From: Bacteroidales bacterium | GTDB taxonomy: Bacteria > Bacteroidota > Bacteroidia > Bacteroidales > UBA932 | Direction: 5' to 3' | Length of the DNA: 64,000 nt | Assembly: GCA_024402095.1 (NCBI GenBank) | Contig: JAKSJU010000002.1 | Coordinates: 1-64,000, forward strand | Shown here: one piece after another, positions 8,082-17,100 of the stretch | Layout of the letters: each line of letters begins with the position of its first letter | How positions within the stretch are numbered: position 1 is the stretch's first letter | The notes under the pieces: generated by a model | What the model was told of the DNA's origin: nothing | What the model saw: only the letters and a program-made list of their open reading frames with translations | The model's database searches: none | Made by a program: the position numbers and the translations under genes

Positions 8082-10760
8082 ATGATTTTATCCACTTTCT
8101 GGCAAAGCATCGCAGATTCTTTCCTGCATAATTTCATTTACGAGAAAAGGTATCTGCTCATACTGGATGGTCTGAGGACCACCTTGATCATTATGGTTTT
8201 TGCCGTTATACTCGGCACCCTGCTGGGCGGAGTTGTTTGCTGGATGCGTATGCACAGAAAGAAATGGATCCGCAACATTGCCAAGGTCTATATCGAAATC
8301 ATGCGCGGGACCCCTGTACTTGTCATCCTGATGATAATGTACTACGTTGTCATGGCTCCTCTCAATACGTCCGGGGTGTTTGTCGCTATCGTCACCTTTG
8401 CAATGAACACTTCGGCATATATGGCTGAAATGCTCCGTACCTCCATCAACTCCATTGACAAGGGCCAGACTGAGGCCGGATTGTCACAAGGATTTTCAAA
8501 GGCCCAGACTTTCTTCTTCATTGTATTGCCGCAGGCTGTCCGCAATGTCATTCCCGTCTATCTCGGCGAAGTTATTAACCTCCTGAAAGGCACCTCTATT
8601 GTCGGTTACGTAGCGGTCATGGACCTTACAAAATCTTCGGACATCATTCGCGCCCGTACTTTCGATGCCTTCTTCCCGCTTATTGTCATAGCTGTTATCT
8701 ATTTCCTGATAGCGTGGGGCATCGGTCAGCTTCTCAAGTATCTTACGAAACCTCGTCGCAGGAAAACGTCCGGGGCTGCTGCCATTTCTGTCCTGTTGCT
8801 TCTCTTCATGGTATCCTGTGGAAGGAACATGGATGACGGAACGATTACTTCTGAATCAGACTTGAACGGCAAGCGTATAGCCGCTATCCACGGATCCCTA
8901 ACGGAGCAGTTCGTTATCGAAGACTACGGCGCCAGAAGCCTGATGTCTTTCAACAATGATGTGGATGCTACCGAAGCTGTGCTTAAGGGCCAGGCTGACG
9001 TGTTTATCGTCGATGATATTCTTGCATTGATGCCATTGCGTGAGCATTCCGAACTTGATACCATCCCGACACACTATCCGACATTCCCTATAGGTGCCTG
9101 CTTCAGTTTCGACAACAGGGAACTTGCTGACAAGTTCCAGGAATTCATTACAAAATTGAATGAAAGCGGAGTAAACCGTGAAATAGGTCACAGATGGATG
9201 AGTGAAGATCTCAAGTCGTGTCATCGCGATGTGGAGATTGCCACTGAAGGTGATCCGCTTGTAATTGCCGTGATGGCGACGAATCCTCCATTGAATTTCT
9301 ATCAGGACGGTCTTTATGACGGTTATGAGCCGGAATTGGCAAGAATGTTCGCTAAAGAGATAGGCCGGCCTGTGGAGTTTGCAAACATGGATTTCGGCGC
9401 TATTCTTCCGAGTCTGGCGAGCAACAAGGTCGATATGGCATTGTCCTCCATTTCCATTACGGAGGAACGCAGCAGGATGGTGATCCAGATTCCTTATTCT
9501 GAAAGTCACCTTGTCGGTCTCTTCAGGAATACTACAGCTGAAGGTGCCGCCGGTGATGCAGATTCACATGCTGCTCTCTGGGTATTGCTGGTTTTGGCAC
9601 TTATTGCGTCAGCATTCATTCTGTTCCATCAGAAAAAGCGCAGGCATTCCTCTGCAGTTTCAGGGAAACCTGACGATGATGTAATCATAAAGGTCGAGCA
9701 TCTCAAAAAGACATACGAAAACGGGCTTCAGGTCCTGAAAGATGTAAATGCGGAAATTCACAAGGGCGAGGTAATCAGTGTCATCGGTCCTTCAGGTGTC
9801 GGCAAGAGTACATTCCTTCGCTGCCTTAATCTCCTGGAAACTCCTGATGGAGGGAGCATCATTATCAATGGCCAGGATATTCTCAGTTCTGACGCGGATG
9901 TTCCTATGCTGCGTCGCAAGATGGGTATGGTGTTCCAGTCCTTCAATCTCTATAATGATAAAAGCGTGATTGAGAATATTACTTTCGCTCCGGTCAAACT
10001 GCTTAAGAAAGACCGCAAAGAAGCAGAGGCCAAGGCGATGGAACTGCTGGAACTTGTCAGTCTTTCAGAGAAGGCCGACGTGTTCCCGGATCAGCTTTCG
10101 GGCGGCCAGAAACAGCGTGTGGCCATTGCCAGGGCTCTTGCAATGGAACCTGACATCATTCTCTTCGACGAGCCGACTTCGGCGCTGGACCCTACTATGG
10201 TCAGCGAAGTTCTTGGAGTTATCCGTACGCTTGCAAAGCAGGGATTGACGATGATTATTGTCACTCACGAGATGGAATTCGCCAAAGAAGTGTCCTCAAG
10301 GGTGTTCTACATTGATCAGGGCGTCATTTATGAAGACGGCACGCCGGAACAGGTGTTTGACAATCCGGTCGGAGAGAATACCAGACGATTCATTAACCGC
10401 ATCCATGAGTTCAATTATGAAATCCAGTCGGTAAGATATGATTTCTATGGGATGATGGCGAAAATCAACAGTTTCTGCGTTAAATTCAATATGTCATCGA
10501 CTTCAATCGACCATATTACACATACTGTGGAAGAAGGTCTTCTGATTGCAGGAGCTGCAGCAGGAACTACTGTCAGAGTATCCTATTCCAAGAAAACGGA
10601 AGATAAAGAGATTTTTATCCATACTCCGAAGAAGTTGGATGCTTCTATGTTTGACAAAGAGGAGAATGAGATTCAGTTTTCTATTCTTCGCGGTATGTGC
10701 AGTGAAATTACCATTACGCCTGATGCTGACGGCAGCCTGCTCAGCTGTAAATTACGGTAG
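8082..10760 (+). CDS. amino acid ABC importer fused in one chain: permease + permuted SBP + ATPase
   Basis: A complete polar amino acid (His/Glu/Gln type) ABC importer in 892 residues. Residues 1-225 are a HisM/GlnP-type permease with the [14 protein letters not shown] coupling motif at about 131-144. A hydrophobic segment with lipobox-like MVSC (Cys246) leads to a periplasmic substrate-binding region. Residues 254-380 match lobe II plus the C-terminal helices of GlnH-like proteins, and 390-484 match their N-terminal lobe I ([32 protein letters not shown]), so the domain is circularly permuted. A second helix (497-515) returns to the cytoplasm. The GlnQ-type ATPase follows: Walker [10 protein letters not shown] (569-577), Q619, LSGGQ (672-676), Walker B (691-698), H729. 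The last ~115 residues look like a degenerate RsbW/histidine-kinase-type ATPase fold (weak inference). Confidence 0.92.
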   Translation: MILSTFWQSIADSFLHNFIYEKRYLLILDGLRTTLIIMVFAVILGTLLGGVVCWMRMHRKKWIRNIAKVYIEIMRGTPVLVILMIMYYVVMAPLNTSGVFVAIVTFAMNTSAYMAEMLRTSINSIDKGQTEAGLSQGFSKAQTFFFIVLPQAVRNVIPVYLGEVINLLKGTSIVGYVAVMDLTKSSDIIRARTFDAFFPLIVIAVIYFLIAWGIGQLLKYLTKPRRRKTSGAAAISVLLLLFMVSCGRNMDDGTITSESDLNGKRIAAIHGSLTEQFVIEDYGARSLMSFNNDVDATEAVLKGQADVFIVDDILALMPLREHSELDTIPTHYPTFPIGACFSFDNRELADKFQEFITKLNESGVNREIGHRWMSEDLKSCHRDVEIATEGDPLVIAVMATNPPLNFYQDGLYDGYEPELARMFAKEIGRPVEFANMDFGAILPSLASNKVDMALSSISITEERSRMVIQIPYSESHLVGLFRNTTAEGAAGDADSHAALWVLLVLALIASAFILFHQKKRRHSSAVSGKPDDDVIIKVEHLKKTYENGLQVLKDVNAEIHKGEVISVIGPSGVGKSTFLRCLNLLETPDGGSIIINGQDILSSDADVPMLRRKMGMVFQSFNLYNDKSVIENITFAPVKLLKKDRKEAEAKAMELLELVSLSEKADVFPDQLSGGQKQRVAIARALAMEPDIILFDEPTSALDPTMVSEVLGVIRTLAKQGLTMIIVTHEMEFAKEVSSRVFYIDQGVIYEDGTPEQVFDNPVGENTRRFINRIHEFNYEIQSVRYDFYGMMAKINSFCVKFNMSSTSIDHITHTVEEGLLIAGAAAGTTVRVSYSKKTEDKEIFIHTPKKLDASMFDKEENEIQFSILRGMCSEITITPDADGSLLSCKLR

Positions 10761-10950
10761 GGCGGATGCGCAGCAGGCGGTCAGCAGTTGCCGCTGAGAG
10801 GCGTGTGCACCCGCGCACACGAGAAGCGGGATGGGGCCCGCCGGAGACAAGTTCAGCGAAGCTGGACGCAGGAAACGGTGGGAGGGTCCGGAGCGAATGA
10901 AATGAGCGGAGTCCTCTCAGTGGCAAGCTGCTGCCGCTGCGGAGCTCCGC
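10761..10950. ncRNA. GC-rich structured intergenic element, possible RNA or terminator complex
   Basis: Arms 10782-10801 and 10913-10933 are complementary over about 20 bases, with one bulge and one G-T pair. Extra pairing continues outward as GCAG/CTGC. Inside are hairpins CGTGTGC..GCACACG (10802-10821), GCGGG..CCCGC (10827-10841) and CAGC-GAA-GCTG (10854-10863). A long imperfect stem GAGGGTCCG..CGGAGTCCTC (10882-10916) follows, and GCGGAGCTCCGC (10939-10950) is a 12-base palindrome. It sits between a + gene end and a - gene end, so it may serve as a bidirectional terminator, an interspersed repeat or a structured RNA. It matches no RNA family I recognise. Strand unknown. Confidence 0.45.
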
Positions 10951-10984
10951 TCAAATATAAGTCGATACTGGACCTGATAATCTA

Positions 10985-11830
10985 TTATTTAAGCTTTGAG
11001 GCGATTGCGCTGACATCATCAGTGTCCAGGGCAGTCAGGTACCATCGAACCGTCCAGCTCAATGATTCGCCGTTTTCCAGGGTCTTGTACGCACCCTGGC
11101 TTTCCAGTTCGACATAAGTCTTTCCACGGTTGATATAGACCTGAATCTCAGCTTCCCCCGGTGCGGGAGCATCAACGGCGATGTCTTCGAACTTCTTGAC
11201 AAGAAGCAGCCCGTTACCCGCATATGCAAGCCAGCCTTTTCCGTCGGAATTCACCTTGCGGTTTCTGTCCGCTTCATCGAACTTGAACCAGGCCAGGTCC
11301 TTTTCTGCATTGAATGCCATAAGTCCTTCCGGCCAGATTCCTTCAACAGGAGCCTCGAAAAGAACCATTCCTCCCTCCGCAGGGACTCTGGTGATTTCCC
11401 AAGGAGCAACCTTCCTCTGAGCTCCGGACTCATTGACTATTGTATATTCGATGACGATGGCATTGTCATTCTCGTCAGTGCAGAACTTTTTCACGATTCT
11501 GAGAGGGATTTTTTCTGAAAGACCGCTGGTCATGATGATGGCCCCGTCTTTCTGCTCCACAGTGTATGGAGCGCTGTCATGCTCAGGCACAGGCGGCCAG
11601 TTCCATTCCTTCTGAGGGCTTGTCCAGAAAGTGCTGCCGAACCAGTTAGGGAATTTCATCTGTGAAAGGACCTCCTTGTCACCAAGTGTGCAGGAAAGGA
11701 TTTTGGCACCCTTCGCAGCATCGATTTTCATTGTGACGTCTCCGACCTTTACTTCGTAGGTGGATTCCTGTGCATTTGCGCCGAGGGCTGCAAGAGCAAC
11801 AAGAATAGCAGTAATGATAATTTTTTTCAT
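10985..11830 (-). CDS. secreted DUF4380 / galactose-mutarotase-like protein
   Basis: A 281-residue exported protein whose beta-sandwich pattern (WTSPQKEWNWPPVPEHDSAPY, APWEITRVP, LAWFKFDEADRN) fits the DUF4380 family of the galactose mutarotase-like superfamily. These proteins probably bind or isomerise sugars, but no activity is established. I start at MKKIII (11830), which gives a clean signal peptide ending ALGANA-Q. The longer upstream frame adds only hydrophobic residues from the promoter region. It diverges from nagB, with back-to-back -7 boxes in the 73-base gap. Confidence 0.75.
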   Translation of the reverse strand: MKKIIITAILVALAALGANAQESTYEVKVGDVTMKIDAAKGAKILSCTLGDKEVLSQMKFPNWFGSTFWTSPQKEWNWPPVPEHDSAPYTVEQKDGAIIMTSGLSEKIPLRIVKKFCTDENDNAIVIEYTIVNESGAQRKVAPWEITRVPAEGGMVLFEAPVEGIWPEGLMAFNAEKDLAWFKFDEADRNRKVNSDGKGWLAYAGNGLLLVKKFEDIAVDAPAPGEAEIQVYINRGKTYVELESQGAYKTLENGESLSWTVRWYLTALDTDDVSAIASKLK

Positions 11831-11856
11831 CTCGGTTATTTGTGTTATTTCTATGA

Positions 11857-11887
11857 CAAAAATAAAAATATTATTTTTGCCTTCAAA
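11857..11887 (-). promoter_or_regulatory. promoter of DUF4380 gene
   Basis: On the minus strand, TTTG (11887-11884) and TATTTTTG (11864-11857) are separated by 19 bases, matching the Bacteroidota -33/-7 arrangement. The start codon follows 26 bases later. Confidence 0.6.
11872..11879 (+). promoter_or_regulatory. -7 box of nagB promoter
   Basis: TATTTTTG on the + strand lies 24 bases before the nagB ATG. It is only 7 bases from the oppositely oriented -7 box of the DUF4380 gene, so the two promoters must compete for polymerase. No clear -33 TTTG is visible. Confidence 0.5.
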
Positions 11888-11903
11888 TTCAATACTTACA
11901 AAA

Positions 11904-12698
11904 ATGAAAGTTATCATTAGAGAAAAGGCAAAGGATGCGGCTGTCTGGGCAGCGCGCTACATTGCCGACCGCATCAACGAAAAGGCGGCTAAAACGTCCG
12001 AACCGTTCGTTATAGGTCTATGTACGGGATCTACTCCGATCGAGACATATAAGGAACTTTCAAGACTTGTTAAGGAAGGCAAAGTATCATTCAAGAATGT
12101 GATTTCCTTCAATATGGACGAATACGTAGGACTGCCGGAGTCACATCCGGAAAGCTATCATTCGTTTATGTACCATAATCTGTTCGACTACATAGACGAA
12201 CCAGCACAGAACATCCACATCCTCAATGGAAACGCTCCTGACCTCAATGCAGAATGCGAGGCATATGAGAAGGCCATCAGGGATGCCGGAGGATTCGATT
12301 TCTTCCTCGGTGGCATAGGTGAAGACGGACACATAGCGTTCAACGAACCGTTCTCCCCTCTCACCTCACGCACCAGAGTTGTTACACTTACTGAAGACAC
12401 CCGGATTGTAAACTCCAGGTTCTTTGACAACGACATGAACCAGGTGCCTAAGCAGGCCCTTTCCGTCGGAGTAGCTACCGTCACAGATGCAAAGGAAGTG
12501 ATGATTCTTGCTTTCGGACCTAAGAAGGCGAGAGCCATACACGATGCAGTGGAAGGCGGTGTCAGCCATATGTGCACCGTATCGGCATTACAGAACCACC
12601 CGGCCGGTTGGATTGTTTGTGACGAGGCGGCTGTAGGTGAACTGAGAGTCAACAGTTACAAATATTTCAAGGCTGTAGAAGCCGCTGAAAAGCTGTAA
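11904..12698 (+). CDS. nagB: glucosamine-6-phosphate deaminase
   Basis: Converts glucosamine-6-phosphate to fructose-6-phosphate and ammonia, feeding amino sugars into glycolysis. The 264-residue protein is the usual length. It has LCTGSTPIETYKEL (phosphate loop), SFNMDEYVGL with the proton-transfer aspartate, and FLGGIGEDGHIAFNEP, the family signature with catalytic Asp-His-Glu residues. The start MKVIIREKAK is the usual N-terminus; an upstream in-frame extension would read through the neighbour's promoter. It is transcribed divergently from the sugar-binding DUF4380 gene. Its stop lies 4 bases from the end of the convergent CBM9-like gene. Confidence 0.96.
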   Translation: MKVIIREKAKDAAVWAARYIADRINEKAAKTSEPFVIGLCTGSTPIETYKELSRLVKEGKVSFKNVISFNMDEYVGLPESHPESYHSFMYHNLFDYIDEPAQNIHILNGNAPDLNAECEAYEKAIRDAGGFDFFLGGIGEDGHIAFNEPFSPLTSRTRVVTLTEDTRIVNSRFFDNDMNQVPKQALSVGVATVTDAKEVMILAFGPKKARAIHDAVEGGVSHMCTVSALQNHPAGWIVCDEAAVGELRVNSYKYFKAVEAAEKL

Positions 12699-12702
12699 CG
12701 GA

Positions 12703-13353
12703 TTATTTTTCCAATATCAAAGTACCGAAGTACTCCGGCCTGTGGAAATCAGGGGCCGGAGTTTTTATTGGATTCCAGCTAAGGAAATGAGGATGCGCCG
12801 ACTTGTTGGCGCATTTGTAGAAATTGGCCTGAAGAGTATCCGGAACGGCATTCCCCTCCCCGACAATCAATTCAAAAGGAATACGGAGGAAAATGCTCCA
12901 GCTGAATTCCCTGTCCCGTTCATCATAGATCTTCCTTTCTAGTGAACCTTTTCGGACAATATGAGCAACTTTCTCTGATGAAAGTTTGACCCTGTCTTCG
13001 CGGCCGGAACCACGTGCAACCAGCAGCGAACCGTTGCAGACCAGTTCAAAGTTAATGTAATCTCCGCTTCCGGGTACCCCGACGAAGAACTCGCAGCAGC
13101 TGTTCTCCCAAGGGTGAGCATTGTCTTCAAGCTCAAGTGCACGGAGGTCCAGACCGTTCACTTCATATAGGATTGACAGGTATTCACTGGAATGGGCGAC
13201 ATATGCATTGGCATTTGGCGCGTAAGGGAAGCTTTCAGGCCAGTTCAAGCGGTCTATAGGTATAATTGCACCTTCTGCCTTCAAGGTCCTGCGTATGGCC
13301 TCGAAATCAAGCCTTGAATCTATTTCCAGCTGCGGGATACCGGCTGTTCTCAT
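12703..13353 (-). CDS. CBM9-like carbohydrate-binding family protein
   Basis: A 216-residue protein with no signal peptide, fitting the carbohydrate-binding family 9-like group: WENSCCEFFVGVPGSGDYINFELVCNGS, then FSWSIFLRIPFELI and a C-terminal NPIKTPAPDFHRPEYFG. In secreted relatives this beta-sandwich binds sugars. In stand-alone cytoplasmic versions the role is unknown. It starts 2 bases after the stop of the APH-family kinase, so they are surely co-transcribed, and it ends the long minus-strand gene run starting at ftsH. Confidence 0.75.
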   Translation of the reverse strand: MRTAGIPQLEIDSRLDFEAIRRTLKAEGAIIPIDRLNWPESFPYAPNANAYVAHSSEYLSILYEVNGLDLRALELEDNAHPWENSCCEFFVGVPGSGDYINFELVCNGSLLVARGSGREDRVKLSSEKVAHIVRKGSLERKIYDERDREFSWSIFLRIPFELIVGEGNAVPDTLQANFYKCANKSAHPHFLSWNPIKTPAPDFHRPEYFGTLILEK

Positions 13354-13355
13354 AT

Positions 13356-14183
13356 TTATGCCTTAAGCAGCCAGTGATAATGAGGCAGAGCGCACTTGCT
13401 GTCCCTTTCGATGATAAGAAGCTTCAGTGCTGCGTATGGCCTGATCTCCTCTTCCTTTTTGTCTATGTCGCAATCCTCTCCGAAATATTCCTTGCAGAAA
13501 TACTTCCAGAACTCGCGTCCGGACTCGGGCTCCATATGGAAAACTTCACGAAGGAATTCCACGTCATCGTAAAGGCTGGTGAACAGTACCATTCCAAGAT
13601 CAAAAAGAGGAGAACCATAGCTGAAATCGCCCATATCGATGAAAAGGTCTCTTTTTCCGTCAGTAATCACGTTTCCGAACTGCAGATCACCGTGGATGGC
13701 GGTATCCCCGTCTGGGGCTTCATCTATAAGTTTTGTGATGTACGCACTTTCTTCCGGTGTATAGACATCGCTCTTCGCAAGGATATCCCGGTACTGGTCC
13801 TTCACGCTTACGAATCCCTTCGTAGACACTTTAGTGCTGTGAAGCAGCTTGCAGAGCCTGGCGAACCTTCTGGCATATTCTTCGACATTTTCGGGATTGT
13901 CACCTATGGAGCGGCTGAATGATTTCTTCCCGACTATCCTTTGGAACAGGATGCCGTACCTTCCCTTTCCGTCTGTCACATATTCTCCTGGTTTTGGTGA
14001 AGGGATTCCGAGCTCGTATATCTTCTGCGCGAAGACAAGCTCTTTTTCTATCTTTTCCCTCGGTGTGCCCGCATTGTACAGTTTCACCATGATTGAACTG
14101 TCCGTGCGGTGATTGAGACTTTCTCCGTTGGCGCCTTCTCCTGCGTGCACGAAATCTTCGAGATTCAACAAACGTGCTTCCAT
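13356..14183 (-). CDS. aminoglycoside phosphotransferase-family small-molecule kinase
   Basis: A 275-residue protein-kinase-fold phosphotransferase. It shows the lysine of IMVKLYN (Lys34), the catalytic loop HGDLQFGN (164-171) and the metal-binding DMGDFSYG (183-190). This fold includes antibiotic kinases, but many chromosomal members phosphorylate sugars or other metabolites. The sequence resembles the Fibrobacter/Bacteroidota paralogous group (TIGR02172-like), not a known resistance enzyme. Its location between a GH127 enzyme and a CBM9-like protein hints at a sugar substrate, which is inference only. Confidence 0.78.
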   Translation of the reverse strand: MEARLLNLEDFVHAGEGANGESLNHRTDSSIMVKLYNAGTPREKIEKELVFAQKIYELGIPSPKPGEYVTDGKGRYGILFQRIVGKKSFSRSIGDNPENVEEYARRFARLCKLLHSTKVSTKGFVSVKDQYRDILAKSDVYTPEESAYITKLIDEAPDGDTAIHGDLQFGNVITDGKRDLFIDMGDFSYGSPLFDLGMVLFTSLYDDVEFLREVFHMEPESGREFWKYFCKEYFGEDCDIDKKEEEIRPYAALKLLIIERDSKCALPHYHWLLKA

Positions 14184-14189
14184 AGTATA

Positions 14190-17100
14190 TTATTTTAATC
14201 CGTTTACAGAACTGTAGTTAATTTTGACACCGAAATCCTCGACCACGCAGTCAAGATTCATCGACGGCTTCGGATTCACGCTGCCATGGCGTGTGCCGTC
14301 CAGCATTTCTTCGCTCATCATTTTCATGTCCTTCACCCTTTGGAGAGTCTCGGCGTTCGAACCATGGTAGTGTCCGGGATACATGTATCCGATTCCGTAT
14401 TTCTCCATATACCTCTCGACTCTGGTACAGGTGTTCAGGAGCGTAGAGAAATTGGTGGTGAGCAGAAGGTTTGTTGAACCGAACGCGTCGCCGCTGAAAC
14501 CGTAGCCTTTCTCCTTGTCAAAGAATGTAGTGGATCCCGGAGTGTGCCCCGGAGTGAACACCACTTCGATTTCCCTGTCTCCAAGATCGAAGACCTGTCC
14601 GTCAGACAGATAGTTGATTTTACCCTTGTATCCGCGCATATTGGAAGGGACATTCACCATATCGGCGGCATTAATCCATATTTCCGGGAAATATTTGACG
14701 GCCGAACCGGTGTGGTCTCCATGAACGTGAGTTGCAACCAGGGTGACTGGCTTCGAAGTGATCCCGGCAACTATCTTGTCCAGATCCCTGATGGCTGTGC
14801 CGGCGTCTATTAGAAGGGCTCTCTGTGAACCCTCCACGATATAAATGCTTTCATTGTAGACAAGATGCCCGTTTCCTTCCCAGGTATGGTCATCAATCTG
14901 ACGTATGATGACATCCGGACCCTCATAGACCACTTTTTCCGTGTATTCTACCAGTTCCTTCAGCAGTCTGACGTCAAAGATTCTTGCTGCCATTCTGCCT
15001 TCTATGCCTTTGAAAGTGACTGTGATGTATTCCTTGCCGCGGACAAGGTCTTCAGGGATAGAATACAGTCTGTAAACCAGTGCGTTCTCCCTGGTCTGTG
15101 GCAATTCGTTTTCAACTGCAAGGGTCTTGCCGTCTACAAGTATCTCAAATCCTCTTCCTTCAGCGTTCTCGTTCCCCCAGAAAGCAAGTGAAAGTCTGAG
15201 GTCTGCTATGCCTGACGTACCCAGCTCATAGCTGAAGAATCCGTCCCTGCGTATGGTCCTGAACGGATTGTTGTCCTGATAACCCTGGATTGAATTCTCT
15301 GCTTTCATCCTGTGGTCGACCTCCGGCTGCTGTTCACCAGGTGTCACTCTGTCAACCGTACGCCTGTCCCTTTCGAGAGCCTCTTTCTCGTCATCGGCAA
15401 TCTTCTTGAGCATTTGGCTGTATCCGTCGGAAGTAAGTGAAAGGAAGTAGATTGCATATCTGCTGTCGTGCAGGCTGAAGAACGGTTCGAGCTCCAGACT
15501 GTCGAATTCAGGCTTGTTGAAAAGCCCTTCCGCGCTATAGTGCAGAGGCTTTCCCGGGACTGGCTGCAGGTTCTGGATTTTCGCTTCAATCTCTGCTCTG
15601 GAACCAACGAAAATAGGAGTCTGTGCAAGCGGGACAAGCGGTCCGGATGCAATGTGCGACCAGCGTCCGTCATCTGCGATAAGGCCGTCCAGATGCTCCT
15701 GTGAGGTGCGTGCCGCAAGTACTATCGGTCCATGGAGAACTGCAAGGTATTGAGGTTCGTTAGGAAGCTCGACAAGCTTGTTTTTCATCGGCATGGTCAG
15801 TTCGATCACGTCATTGTCCTTCCACTTCCTGTCAAGGCATACAAAGCTTGAAGGTTTGGCATCCGCAGCGTATTCAACACCGTTAACCTTGACGCTGTAA
15901 CCTTCCGTAGCCCACTCCGGACAGCGCACGAATATCTTGAATCTCTTTGATTTCTTGAGATTTACAATGATACGGCCGGTATCGCTGTATGGGAAATCTG
16001 TCTGCTGTGTGATGCACGCACCAGCCTCATCCCAATTAAGCCTTGAAGCAACGAAAAGGTTGACGTACAGCTCTTTGTCGCCTTCATGGGAATAAATGAA
16101 TTCACCATATTTACCGTGGTTCTCCATACCGGTACCAACGCAGCACCACATGCCGCTGTTTGGCTGAGAGTACACTCTGTAGTGTGAAGGGCGCATCGGT
16201 GTAAAATAGACATATCCTCCGTGAACTGGATGCTGTGTGGAAAGTATATGGTTGTACATCGCGCGTTCATAATAGTCCGCATATCTTGCATCGTGCTTCA
16301 TTCTGAACAGTAGTTCAGTCAGTTTGAGCATATTGTTAGTATTGCAGGATTCCGGGCCTTCCCTCTGCTCGATGAAACTTTCGTAATCGCTGTCAGAAGG
16401 GAAATGCTCGCTTCTGCTGTTGCCTCCGATAACCACTGAACGGTAGTTAACCACCCTGTCCCAGAAGAACTCTGCAGCCTTCTCAAAATATCCGTCATTG
16501 TCAACGTCTGCGATGCGGGCGTAACCGACTACTTTAGGCACCTGGGTGTTGGCGTGTCTGTTGTCCAGGTTGTCCACGCCCTGAGCCATGCTGTCCAGTA
16601 TCAGATGATGTGCGAAGCGCTTTGCGGCTGTGATGTATTTTCTGTCTCCGGTAATGAAATACGCGTCGGCAAGTACCTCATCCATTCCTCCGAATTCCTG
16701 AGATATCATATCGTCCATCTGTGCGTCGCTGAGAGCGGAAGTAAGATTGACGGCCCAGTCGCAGAGTTTGATGAACATGTTCTTCGCCTGTTCTACGCCT
16801 GCATACTGCCATGCATCACGAAGACCGGCAAAGGTCTTGTGTACGTTGTACCAAGGCACCCAAGCTCCATGAAGAGGGGCGAAATTACCCTTGCTGACCT
16901 CAGTCCAGATATGGTCTCCATTCGGGACTCCACCAATGTATCCGTTTCCGTTGGCTTCCTGGCATTTCTGCATTTCAGATAGCATGTAGAGTAGCCTGTC
17001 ATAGCATTCCCTGCTGCCTGTGGCTGCATAATGGATGGCAAGAGCGGATACATAATGTCCTCCTACATGCCCGTCCAGTCCTTCCCAGTTTGGGAAATAC

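Noticed and set aside
10761..10950. RNase P, SRP or tmRNA gene
   Set aside because: The element is too short for RNase P or tmRNA, and the conserved SRP tetraloop region and other family hallmarks are not visible.
13356..14183. Aminoglycoside resistance gene
   Set aside because: The kinase fold matches, but the operon context (GH127, CBM9-like) and similarity to a general paralogous family argue for a metabolic kinase.
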